A DNA stretch of 6,114 nucleotides from Candidatus Latescibacterota bacterium (GTDB lineage: Bacteria; Latescibacterota; MVCY01). Positions within the stretch are counted from its first letter, which is position 1. Each line of letters begins with the position of its first letter. Location of the stretch: the NCBI GenBank assembly GCA_030608245.1, contig JAUWEO010000111.1:1-6114 (forward strand), in the 5' to 3' direction. The notes under the pieces are model-generated. The model saw only the letters and a program-made list of their open reading frames with translations, searched no databases and had not been told where the DNA came from. The translations under genes and the position numbers were made by a program. Shown here one piece after another: positions 1 through 5,784 of this stretch.

Positions 1-51
1 AATGATGGGGGATCCATAGTGAAAGAGAAATCAAACCTAAGGGCAAGATAA
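1..51 (+). other. Possible last codons of an upstream gene, unrecognised
   Basis: The first frame is open from the window edge to a TAA at 49-51, giving 16 residues (NDGGSIVKEKSNLRAR). The second frame closes earlier, at a TAG at 17-19. Either could be the end of an upstream gene, and 16 codons are too few to identify anything. The frame is the same as that of lepB, and it contains the VKEKS segment that is echoed at the start of LepB (see the direct repeat). The evidence is weak. Confidence 0.2.
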
Positions 52-99
52 AAGATGAAGGAATAAAGTGATAGGGTATCCGCAGTGAAAGAGAGATCA
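12..99 (+). repeat. Diverged direct repeat over the lepB start
   Basis: Two 22-base copies at 12-33 and 78-99 match at 19 of 22 positions. They share ATCC, the core AGTGAAAGAGA and ATCA. The copies are 66 bp apart, a multiple of three, and the second contains the GTG start of lepB at 85. The first copy also has a GTG (19-21) that reads KEKSNLRAR before a TAA at 49. The pattern fits an old local duplication of the lepB start region. A chance match or shared control element is also possible. Confidence 0.45.
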
Positions 100-771
100 G
101 CAGGAATCAATAAATCGCAGAAAGCAGCTATTGTCAAGGAATATGTCAAGACAATTGTCTATGTCTTTGTTCTTGCGTTCGTCATCAGACAGTTTGTGAT
201 CCAAGCCTTTCGCATACCGTCCGGCTCTATGGAAGACACGCTGTTGGTCGGTGATTTCTTGCTGGTGAACAAGTTCATCTATGGGGCCAGCAGTCCAGAC
301 CATATCCCGTTCACTTCGGTTGAACTTCCCCATTTCCGCCTGCCGGGCTTCAGAGAGGCGCGCCCAGGCGACATTGTTGTTTTCCGTAGTCCCCGAAATC
401 CATACAAGGATTTCATAAAGCGCGTCATCGCCATCGAAGGGCAGACAGTGGAGATCAAGGATAAGGTAGTCCATGTAAATGGCAAGAGAATTTCCAATCC
501 CCCGAAATCCAAACGGCTTGACCCTCGAACCTTTCCGACAGGATTTGGCAATCGGGACAATCTGGGACCGGTTAAGGTGCCCCCGGGTATGCTCTTTGTA
601 ATGGGTGACAACAGAGACAATAGCTATGATAGTCGCTATTGGGGGTGGCTACCCCAAGAAAACATAAAAGGCAAGGCATTGATAATCTACTTTTCCTGGA
701 ACAAAGATGCTCCCCTGTGGGATATTATCCATAAAATCCGCTGGGGCAAAATCGGAAGCCTCATTAGATAA
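85..771 (+). CDS. lepB: Signal peptidase I (leader peptidase)
   Basis: This 228-residue protein is a type I signal peptidase (S26 family), which removes signal peptides from exported preproteins on the outer face of the inner membrane. A single N-terminal membrane segment spans about residues 22-42. The catalytic serine is S48 in IPSGSME, and the general-base lysine is K112 in DFIKRVIAIEGQ. The conserved box GDNRDNSYDSR lies at 174-184, and VNGKRI at 131-136 is also typical. The length is normal for a one-TM bacterial enzyme, and the IRWGKIGSLIR end is of a type common in Gram-negatives. The GTG at 85 is the only usable start before the catalytic region; the next Met is M49. The ribosome binding site is poor (AGGG at 73-76). 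No terminator is visible after the TAA, where repeat element A begins. Identification is firm. Confidence 0.96.
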   Translation: MKERSAGINKSQKAAIVKEYVKTIVYVFVLAFVIRQFVIQAFRIPSGSMEDTLLVGDFLLVNKFIYGASSPDHIPFTSVELPHFRLPGFREARPGDIVVFRSPRNPYKDFIKRVIAIEGQTVEIKDKVVHVNGKRISNPPKSKRLDPRTFPTGFGNRDNLGPVKVPPGMLFVMGDNRDNSYDSRYWGWLPQENIKGKALIIYFSWNKDAPLWDIIHKIRWGKIGSLIR

Positions 772-788
772 CTCCAGATTATGCATTG

Positions 789-915
789 AACACTGAAGCT
801 CACCGAAAACACTGAAATAGTAACAATCTATGAGAGGAAAACATCGCCTAAAATGTGAAAAAGGAGATTACAATAGGCTCTTATAAGTTCGGTAACTTCG
901 GTGTTTCTCAGTGTT
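789..915. repeat. Repeat element A, inverted-repeat arms, between lepB and galU
   Basis: The left arm, AACACTGAAGCTCACCGAA (789-807), is an imperfect inverted copy of the right arm, TTCGGTGTTTCTCAGTGTT (897-915), with 15 of 19 positions pairing. A second ACACTGAAA follows the left arm at 809-817. The whole is 127 bp and fills most of the gap between the lepB stop and the galU start. The same arms recur in element B (3763-3883). The right arms match at 17 of 20 positions, and in both cases CAGATATA follows about 10 bases later (926-933 and 3892-3899). The interiors do not align. It looks like a small non-coding interspersed repeat. Confidence 0.65.
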
Positions 916-949
916 GTAAATATGACAGATATAACAGGAGCGTTAAGAG

Positions 950-1825
950 ATGAAGGTAAGAAAGGCGGTTATCCCGGCAGCTGGTTTGGGGACGAGGTTT
1001 CTACCGGCAACAAAGGCACTGCCCAAGGAGATGATGCCCATTGTGGACAAACCGGCGATTCAATATATCGTCGAAGAGATAGTGGCCTCAGGGATAGAGG
1101 ATATTCTCATAATCACTGGCCGGGGCAAGCGAGCAATCGAAGACCATTTCGACAAATCCTTTGAGTTGAACTCGGTGCTGAGAGAGAAAGAAAAAGTCGA
1201 GATTTTGAAAACCTTAGAGGAGATCGAGCGGCTGGCAGATATCCATTACCTGCGCCAGAAAGAGGCCCTGGGAACTGGTCATGCAATTCTCAAAGCCAAG
1301 AATCACATCGGTGATGAACCTTTCGGGGTGCTCTACGGCGATGACTTAGTGAGGGCAAATACCCCCTGCATCAAGCAACTCAGTGATCTTTATGAAAAAT
1401 ACAACTCTTCCATCTTGGCTGTGGCTGAGGTTCCCCAGGAAAAGGTAGGCGACTACGGAATAATTAAGGCGAAAAATATAGGTGGCATCTATTTAGTTGA
1501 AGATCTGGTAGAGAAACCCCAACCCCAAAAGGCACCCTCTAATTTGGCACTCTTGGGGAGATTTATCTTGGAACCCGAGATATTTGATGTTCTGAAAAAG
1601 ACAAAACCAGCAGTAGATAACGAACTTAGAGTAACAGATGCCATCAAAACTTTGGCCAAAACCCACGTCGTCTATGCCCATAAGATCGAGGGAGAATGGA
1701 TCACTGTTGGCGATCGATTGTCCTATCTGATAGCGACTGTGGAGTTTGCTTTGGCACGGTCAGACATAGGACCAAAATTCAAAGAATACCTTATTGGACT
1801 TTCTCAGAGATGGAGAGAGCAGTAA
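950..1825 (+). CDS. galU: UTP-glucose-1-phosphate uridylyltransferase (GalU/GtaB type)
   Basis: This 291-residue enzyme should make UDP-glucose from UTP and glucose-1-phosphate in the cytoplasm, supplying glycan and lipopolysaccharide synthesis. Residues 6-31 carry the nucleotide-binding signature (KAVIPAAGLGTRFLPATKAL, then PKEMMPI). RQKEALGTGHAI (102-113) is the uracil/ribose-binding region, YGDD (129-132) the metal-binding loop, and VEKP (187-190) holds the sugar-phosphate lysine K189. Length is normal. The ATG at 950 has AGGAG at 936-940. Two motifs near the C-terminus depart from the family: the usual GGE-I-Q-L-T-D is DNELRVTD (223-230), and the usual R-Y/F-D-x-G is WITVG (250-254), with T252 in place of aspartate. 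The fold is certain; the exact sugar is not, and a related nucleotidyltransferase activity is possible. The last 16 bases overlap the next gene. Confidence 0.9.
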   Translation: MKVRKAVIPAAGLGTRFLPATKALPKEMMPIVDKPAIQYIVEEIVASGIEDILIITGRGKRAIEDHFDKSFELNSVLREKEKVEILKTLEEIERLADIHYLRQKEALGTGHAILKAKNHIGDEPFGVLYGDDLVRANTPCIKQLSDLYEKYNSSILAVAEVPQEKVGDYGIIKAKNIGGIYLVEDLVEKPQPQKAPSNLALLGRFILEPEIFDVLKKTKPAVDNELRVTDAIKTLAKTHVVYAHKIEGEWITVGDRLSYLIATVEFALARSDIGPKFKEYLIGLSQRWREQ

Positions 1826-3135
1826 AGTCTCCCCTACGAAAGCCAACCGAGGGTACTCGGGACTTGGGCAAAGTTATAGACTTAGATGGGCGCAGGCTTC
1901 CTCCCAAACTCAAATCCCTGTTCAAAAAAATCGGCCAGGCTGCGAACGAGTCTGGGGTTAATGTCTACTTAGTAGGGGGACTGCCCAGGGACATTTTGTT
2001 GGACCAACCCAATTTAGATGTTGACATCGTGGTAGAAGGCGACGGTGTCGCCTTCGCCAAACAATTCAGCAGACGGGAAGGAGGACAGGTCAAGCCCCAC
2101 AAGCAATTTCAAACCGCAATTGTCGTCCTACCCAAAGGACTAAAAATTGATGTGGCAACCGCCAGGACAGAGAGGTACAAACAGCCTGGAGCTTTGCCTG
2201 TAGTGAAAATCAGCGGGATTAGAAATGACCTCTATCGGCGGGATTTCACCATCAACAGCATGGCCATCCAACTCAACCAGAGAAACTATGGCAAAGTGGT
2301 TGACTACTTCGGTGGAAATCAAGATCTAAAAGCAGGCATAATTCGGGTGCTTCACCAATTGAGTTTTGTAGACGACCCGATGCGCACCATTCGGGCAGTC
2401 CGATTTGAGCAGCGCTACGGTTTTACCATCGAGAAAAAGACAGAACGACTGCTGCGAGAGACCATTCGAGCGGGACTTCTAAATCGGGTTTCCAGTGAGC
2501 GCATCGGCAAAGAGATCACCCTTATCCTGAAGGAGAAGGATCCTCTGCCAGCCGTTAAACGCCTCTCAGAATTGGGCATCTTGGGCGCTATCCATCCTGA
2601 GTTTCGAGTCGACCAGCACACCGAGGTGCTTTTCTCTGGGCTGGAAAGGATCCTCTCTTCAGCTAATTTGCCGCGTTACTTTAGCAGACTGGTTCTTTAC
2701 TTGTTGGCTCTGTTTTGTCCCCTATCTCCCCAGGCCAAAAAACAGGTGGCACAGCGTTTGGCACTTTCCAAAAAGGTGAGAGATTGTGTAACTGGACTCG
2801 AACCCCTGGAGGATAAGATAAGATTCTTGGAAGATGCGGATTTGAAACCAAGTCAGGTATACTTTTCCCTTCGGGGTGTTCCCACAGAGGTATTGCTTTT
2901 TATGGCCACCAGGGCAAAAGTCCCAAGCAGGTGGGTTTTTGTCTATCTTGAGAAACTAAAAGCTGCCAGGACAGAGATGTCGGGGGAGGAACTGAAAAAG
3001 ATGGGTGTGCCTTCCGGCCCTATCTTTAAGAATATCTTGGACAAGGTACTGGCGGCGAGATTAGACGGAGAGGTTGGTTCAAAGCAGGAAGAACTTAAAT
3101 TGGCGAAAAAAATCTGGAGGGGAGAAAACAGGTGA
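1810..3135 (+). CDS. Class II tRNA nucleotidyltransferase (CCA-, CC- or A-adding) or poly(A) polymerase family
   Basis: This 441-residue protein belongs to the class II family that adds C and A residues to tRNA 3' ends. Motif A is VGGLPRD (55-61) followed by the metal-binding D70 and D72 in LDVDIVVEGDG. Motif B is RRDFTIN (143-149), DDPMR (188-192) fits the nucleotide-selecting EDxxR, and ERIGKE lies at 230-235. HKQFQTA (97-103), ARTERYKQPGALP (118-130) and the tail MGVPSGPIFKNIL...DGEVGSKQEEL recall the thermophile CC-/A-adding enzymes, some of which carry extra DHH and CBS domains that are absent here. The frame is open from 1696, but the ATG at 1810 is preferred: it overlaps the galU end by 16 bp, and the extra 38 residues would be coded inside galU. 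P59 replaces the usual valine of GGxVRD. Substrate specificity cannot be decided from sequence. Confidence 0.88.
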   Translation: MERAVKSPLRKPTEGTRDLGKVIDLDGRRLPPKLKSLFKKIGQAANESGVNVYLVGGLPRDILLDQPNLDVDIVVEGDGVAFAKQFSRREGGQVKPHKQFQTAIVVLPKGLKIDVATARTERYKQPGALPVVKISGIRNDLYRRDFTINSMAIQLNQRNYGKVVDYFGGNQDLKAGIIRVLHQLSFVDDPMRTIRAVRFEQRYGFTIEKKTERLLRETIRAGLLNRVSSERIGKEITLILKEKDPLPAVKRLSELGILGAIHPEFRVDQHTEVLFSGLERILSSANLPRYFSRLVLYLLALFCPLSPQAKKQVAQRLALSKKVRDCVTGLEPLEDKIRFLEDADLKPSQVYFSLRGVPTEVLLFMATRAKVPSRWVFVYLEKLKAARTEMSGEELKKMGVPSGPIFKNILDKVLAARLDGEVGSKQEELKLAKKIWRGENR

Positions 3136-3749
3136 ATTTCTTGCGCCAGTTGTTCCTCTTTGCCCCTGGTATTCTCCTGGCCATCACTGTGCACGAGGTA
3201 GCCCATGGATGGGTTGCTGACAAGTTGGGAGACCCCACTGCCAGATTGGCGGGAAGATTAACCCTTAATCCTCTGGTGCACCTTGACCCTTTAGGGACAC
3301 TGATGCTGTTTATTGCCCGTTTCGGCTGGGCAAAGCCAGTGCCGATAAATCCTAATTACTTCAAAGATCCCAAAAGAGACATAATTTGGGTCGCTCTTGC
3401 CGGACCAGCAGCAAACATGCTGGCCGCCGCCCTGTGTGGAGTGCTTTTTAGGTGGTTTAACTCTTCAGGTCTTGCGCTACTATCAAGAATGGCTGTGTAT
3501 GCTGTCCTTATTAACCTTATCCTGGCTGTCTTTAACCTAATTCCTATCCCTCCTCTGGATGGCTCAAAGGTGTTAATGGGACTACTACCAGCGGAGCAAG
3601 AGTATAGATTTCACCAGCTGGAAAGATGGGGGCCGCTTATCCTGATAGGGATTATTTTCCTGAACCGTCTTATCCCCGTGCTCTCTCTGGTGATCTCTCC
3701 TTTTGTCAACTTCTTCGGAAAGATCTTCACCGGGTATAGATTCTTTTAA
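3132..3749 (+). CDS. Site-2 protease family membrane metalloprotease (M50)
   Basis: This 205-residue protein is a minimal site-2 protease of the group III type (M50B), which cleaves within the membrane. The zinc motif HEVAH (21-25) lies in the first membrane segment. It is followed by GDPTARLAGRLTLNP and HLDPLG (50-55), both typical of this group. The third zinc ligand is expected at D143 in NLIPIPPLDGS (135-145). Hydrophobic segments lie at about 8-28, 84-107, 115-140 and 167-195. There is no PDZ domain, unlike RseP, so a role in sigma-E release should not be assumed; the substrate is unknown. The GTG start at 3132 overlaps the TGA of the nucleotidyltransferase gene (GTGA), with GGAGG at 3116-3120, so translation is probably coupled. 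Repeat element B begins 13 bp after its stop. Confidence 0.93.
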   Translation: MNFLRQLFLFAPGILLAITVHEVAHGWVADKLGDPTARLAGRLTLNPLVHLDPLGTLMLFIARFGWAKPVPINPNYFKDPKRDIIWVALAGPAANMLAAALCGVLFRWFNSSGLALLSRMAVYAVLINLILAVFNLIPIPPLDGSKVLMGLLPAEQEYRFHQLERWGPLILIGIIFLNRLIPVLSLVISPFVNFFGKIFTGYRFF

Positions 3750-3762
3750 ACCAGATTCATAA

Positions 3763-3883
3763 AACACTGAATGACACTGAAACAACCGGAGAAATATTCG
3801 ACACAACAGTAAATCATATCGAAACCTCAGAATATATTTAAAAACAAGTTAATAGTCAGTGCCTTTCGGTGTTTTCCAGTGTT
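3763..3883. repeat. Repeat element B, inverted-repeat arms, after the M50 gene
   Basis: The left arm, AACACTGAATGACACTGAAA (3763-3782), pairs with the right arm, TTTCGGTGTTTTCCAGTGTT (3864-3883), at 16 of 20 positions. Total length is 121 bp, close to the 127 bp of element A, and the position is the same kind: just after a stop codon and before the next gene. The middle is AT-rich and unrelated to that of element A. A possible GTG start at 3879 lies inside the right arm, which argues against using it as the start of the following gene. Confidence 0.6.
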
Positions 3884-3935
3884 CAATTTTGCAGATATAG
3901 GTCTAAACCAATTTGGTGACAATAGGTACCGCGAA

Positions 3936-4109
3936 ATGAGACGACCCAATTACCGAAGATTTTCGTTTAACAGAACCGAACCTGACAAAGGAAGGCGAAT
4001 ACAGCTCCGAAGGCCTCGGCTTCCTCGAACTGCCATGGGGTTGTCGTTGTTATGGTTTATTCTGTTGATAGTAGTAATACTCTACAGTGTCTATCTTCTG
4101 GTTAGATAG
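3936..4109 (+). CDS. Small basic single-pass membrane protein, function unknown
   Basis: I do not recognise this 57-residue protein. The first 31 residues hold 12 arginines or lysines (for example RRPNYRR and RRPRLPR) against two acidic residues. They are followed by one hydrophobic segment (about 34-55, MGLSLLWFILLIVVILYSVY) and a final LLVR. The charge pattern predicts a cytoplasmic N-terminus and a tail anchor. The frame is open from a GTG at 3879, but that codon sits in repeat element B, so the ATG at 3936, with a weak AGGT at 3924-3927, is preferred. The longer form would add 19 residues (starting MFNFADIGLN). Its TAG shares one base with the GTG of the pilin-like gene, so the two are very probably translated together and may act together. 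Confidence 0.6.
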   Translation: MRRPNYRRFSFNRTEPDKGRRIQLRRPRLPRTAMGLSLLWFILLIVVILYSVYLLVR

Positions 4110-4516
4110 TGAAGATGCGGAGACAACTCTACGAGCTTTCAGTAATTTTGGCTATTGTGTTTGCTATTATCTTGTTGGCTCTTCCCACGTTTACCTCTTC
4201 ACCCAAAAGGGTAGCGGTTGAGAAAGCCAAGTTGATACTTCATCAGATTGCACTTCAGGAAGAGGCTTATCAGAAAAAAAACGGATGCTATATTGGGGTC
4301 AGCGGGGGTAAGATCAGAGATGTGCTCTGTGAAGGAGAGTCAGACTCGTTGCTTTTTATTGACATGCCCTTCGACTTTCCTTACGCCTATGCTTGGACTC
4401 AACTGACCGACAGCACTTATCGGATAACTGCCACAGCAAACATAGATTCCGACCCTGATTTGGATGTGTGGAGTGTTGACCAGAGGGGGATTTTGACTCA
4501 CTTGAGGATTGACTGA
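4109..4516 (+). CDS. Pilin-like (pseudopilin-type) protein with degenerate cleavage site
   Basis: The 135-residue product has the outline of a type IV pilin or pseudopilin. A short basic start (MKMRRQ) precedes a hydrophobic helix, LYELSVILAIVFAIILLALP (7-26), with a glutamate (E9) at its beginning. An amphipathic stretch (33-58) follows, then a small C-terminal domain with the acidic motif DSDPDLDVWSVDQRG (113-127), which resembles the end of many pilin-fold proteins. C60 and C74 could form a disulfide. The usual prepilin site, G/A followed by F/M-T-x-x-E, is not present: the residues before E9 are RRQLY. It may therefore stay uncleaved and membrane-anchored, or not be a true pilin. The start is the GTG at 4109; the ATG at 4115 is an alternative. 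No good ribosome binding site is visible, so it probably depends on coupling to the preceding gene. Confidence 0.65.
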   Translation: MKMRRQLYELSVILAIVFAIILLALPTFTSSPKRVAVEKAKLILHQIALQEEAYQKKNGCYIGVSGGKIRDVLCEGESDSLLFIDMPFDFPYAYAWTQLTDSTYRITATANIDSDPDLDVWSVDQRGILTHLRID

Positions 4517-4545
4517 TCTGATACCAGTACTTGATAATCAGTCAA
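4509..4545 (+). other. Stem-loop spanning the stop of the pilin-like gene
   Basis: TTGACTGAT (4509-4517) and ATCAGTCAA (4537-4545) form a perfect 9-bp inverted repeat around a 19-base loop. The stem covers the TGA stop at 4514-4516. No run of T follows on the + strand, so it is not a standard intrinsic terminator. It could stabilise the 3' end of the transcript or bind a protein. Confidence 0.4.
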
Positions 4546-4566
4546 AACTATATCAAATTTAGACAA

Positions 4567-4592
4567 TTCGATGCGGTTTCTGCGGTAAATAT
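4567..4592. repeat. Possible degenerate relative of the A/B repeat arm
   Basis: TTCGATGCGGTTTCTGCGG, followed by TAAATAT, resembles the right arm of element A plus its flank, which share TTCG-TG, GTTTCT and GTAAATAT once small gaps are allowed. It also lies a few dozen bases before a gene start. No matching left arm is found upstream. The resemblance could be chance. Confidence 0.25.
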
Positions 4593-4613
4593 TGAACGAT
4601 ACCATCTAAAGAG

Positions 4614-4620
4614 AGGAGGA
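4614..4620 (+). promoter_or_regulatory. Strong Shine-Dalgarno of the isomerase gene
   Basis: AGGAGGA ends 7 bases before the ATG at 4628. It is the only near-consensus ribosome binding site at good spacing in the window and fixes the start of the isomerase. It also suggests that this gene is translated independently of its neighbours. Confidence 0.8.
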
Positions 4621-4627
4621 CGGCGCA

Positions 4628-5590
4628 ATGAAACTGGGAGTGTTCACTGCCCTGTTTGGACAAAAAAATCTGGAAGAGGTACTGGACTACATCACTCAGA
4701 ATGGTGTCCTGGTGGTCGAACTGGGTACAGGAAACTATCCTGGTGACCCCCACTGTAAACCTGCTGAGCTTTTGGAAAGCCAGACTGCGCTTCAGCGTTT
4801 CAAAGACCTGCTGGCCAGAAAAGGGGTGGAGATCAGCGCACTGAGCTGTCACGGTAATCCTCTACATCCCCAGCAGCAGATAGCCAAGGCACACCACGAG
4901 ATCTTTGAGAAGACGGTGCTTTTGGCCGAGAAATTGGGGGTGACACGGGTGATCGGTTTCTCCGGCTGCCCAGGCGACTCCGATGCTGCTAAATATCCCA
5001 ACTGGGTTACCTGTCCCTGGCCCGATGATTTTAGCCAGATTGTCAAATGGCAATGGGAAGAGAAGGTCATCCCTTACTGGCAAAAGGCAGGGAAGTTTGC
5101 CAAACAGCACGGAGTGAGAATCTGTCTGGAGATGCACCCCGGATTTGTGGTCTACAGCACCGAGACTCTGTTCAAATTGAGAGAAGCGGTAGGAGAGGTA
5201 ATCGGTGCCAACTTTGACCCCAGCCACCTGTTCTGGCAGGGGATGGATCCTATCGCCTCGGTTAGAAAATTAGGATCGGCTATTTTCCATGTCCACGCCA
5301 AGGATTGCAAGATCGATTCCTTCAACACCTCAGTGAACGGTGTATTGGACACCAAGTCCTACAGCGACGAGATTCACCGCTCCTGGATATTCCGTACTGT
5401 TGGCTATGGGCATGGTTATGAGTTCTGGAAGGACTTCGTCAGCACCCTAAGGATGGTTGGCTATGACGATGTGGTTTCCATCGAACATGAAGACAGTCTG
5501 ATGTCAGTAAATGAAGGTTTTACCAAAGCAGTGGCCTTCCTTAAAGAGGTTCTGTTAACCGAATCTACGGGTGAGATATGGTGGGCGTAG
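4628..5590 (+). CDS. Sugar phosphate isomerase/epimerase (TIM barrel, AP endonuclease 2 fold)
   Basis: This 320-residue cytoplasmic protein belongs to the xylose-isomerase-like TIM-barrel superfamily (COG1082). Expected metal and substrate ligands are visible: E168 in CLEMHPGF, D197 and H200 in NFDPSHLFWQG, H223 in HVHAKD, and E286 in SIEHEDS. SCHGNPLHP (73-81) and the FSGCPGD...YPNWVTCPWP block (111-132) mark a well-conserved subfamily. RTVGYGHG (256-263) and the final EIWWA are, from memory, also features of that subfamily, so the protein looks complete at both ends. The substrate is not known for this subgroup; a sugar, inositol or sugar-acid derivative is likely. It sits between a pilin-like gene and polysaccharide genes with no obvious pathway partner, and its strong ribosome binding site and high conservation set it apart. 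Two bases after its stop, a kinase remnant begins. Confidence 0.9.
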   Translation: MKLGVFTALFGQKNLEEVLDYITQNGVLVVELGTGNYPGDPHCKPAELLESQTALQRFKDLLARKGVEISALSCHGNPLHPQQQIAKAHHEIFEKTVLLAEKLGVTRVIGFSGCPGDSDAAKYPNWVTCPWPDDFSQIVKWQWEEKVIPYWQKAGKFAKQHGVRICLEMHPGFVVYSTETLFKLREAVGEVIGANFDPSHLFWQGMDPIASVRKLGSAIFHVHAKDCKIDSFNTSVNGVLDTKSYSDEIHRSWIFRTVGYGHGYEFWKDFVSTLRMVGYDDVVSIEHEDSLMSVNEGFTKAVAFLKEVLLTESTGEIWWA

Positions 5591-5591
5591 A

Positions 5592-5723
5592 AGTGTCGGG
5601 ACTCGTGTTCTTGGCACCGTCCTTAACAATTTCGATATCGAAAGCCAATATGGCTATTACTCGCGCTACTACAATTATTACTATCCAGAATCGGGAGATA
5701 AAAAGAGCAAAAAGAAAACCTGA
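5592..5723 (+). pseudogene. 3' remnant of a Wzc/CpsD-type tyrosine kinase
   Basis: From 5592 to a TGA at 5721-5723 one frame reads SVGTRVLGTVLNNFDIES, then QYGYYSRYYNYYYPE and a lysine-rich end (GDKKSKKKT). The G-x-V-L-N-N-x-D strand followed by a tyrosine cluster (8 Tyr in 12 residues) is the hallmark of the C-terminus of bacterial tyrosine autokinases (BY-kinases: Wzc, CpsD/CapB and polysaccharide co-polymerase fusions) that control capsule and exopolysaccharide export. The Walker motifs and the rest of the kinase are missing: the frame closes at a TAA at 5556-5558, inside the isomerase gene. The only possible start, GTG at 5571, has no ribosome binding site. I read this as a gene cut by deletion or by insertion of upstream DNA. 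It is in a different frame from the isomerase, so there is no fusion. Confidence 0.75.
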
Positions 5724-5741
5724 GTCTAAGAAGTGAGACAA

Positions 5742-5759
5742 CGATTAGAAGCCTAATCG
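5742..5759 (+). other. Small hairpin after the kinase remnant
   Basis: CGATTAG (5742-5748) and CTAATCG (5753-5759) pair perfectly around a 4-base loop, AAGC. It stands 18 bases after the TGA of the kinase remnant. No T-run follows, so by itself it is a weak terminator at best. It may act with the terminator 25 bases further on. Confidence 0.5.
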
Positions 5760-5784
5760 GAATGAGATAAATATCCTTGCAAAC

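Noticed and set aside
97..620. Two long minus-strand frames inside lepB
   Set aside because: lepB has all its catalytic motifs on the + strand. The minus-strand products show no domain and are shadows.
789..915. CRISPR or tandem repeat array
   Set aside because: The repeated units are inverted arms at two distant sites, without regular spacing or spacers.
1696..1809. Extended N-terminus of the tRNA nucleotidyltransferase from an ATG at 1696
   Set aside because: The 38 extra residues are read out of frame within the conserved 3' end of galU and add no recognisable domain. The ATG at 1810 gives a short overlap instead.
3879..3935. Extended N-terminus of the small membrane protein from a GTG at 3879
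   Set aside because: The GTG lies inside the right arm of repeat element B, and there is no ribosome binding site before it. The ATG at 3936 is more plausible.
4531..4558. Possible promoter for the isomerase (TTGATA with TCAAAT 16 bases later)
   Set aside because: The -10 match is poor and the -35 overlaps the stem-loop at 4509-4545, so it cannot be told from chance in AT-rich sequence.
4628..5723. Isomerase-kinase tail fusion by frameshift
   Set aside because: The tail is in another frame, the isomerase ends in what appears to be its family's normal EIWWA terminus, and no slippery sequence is seen at the junction.
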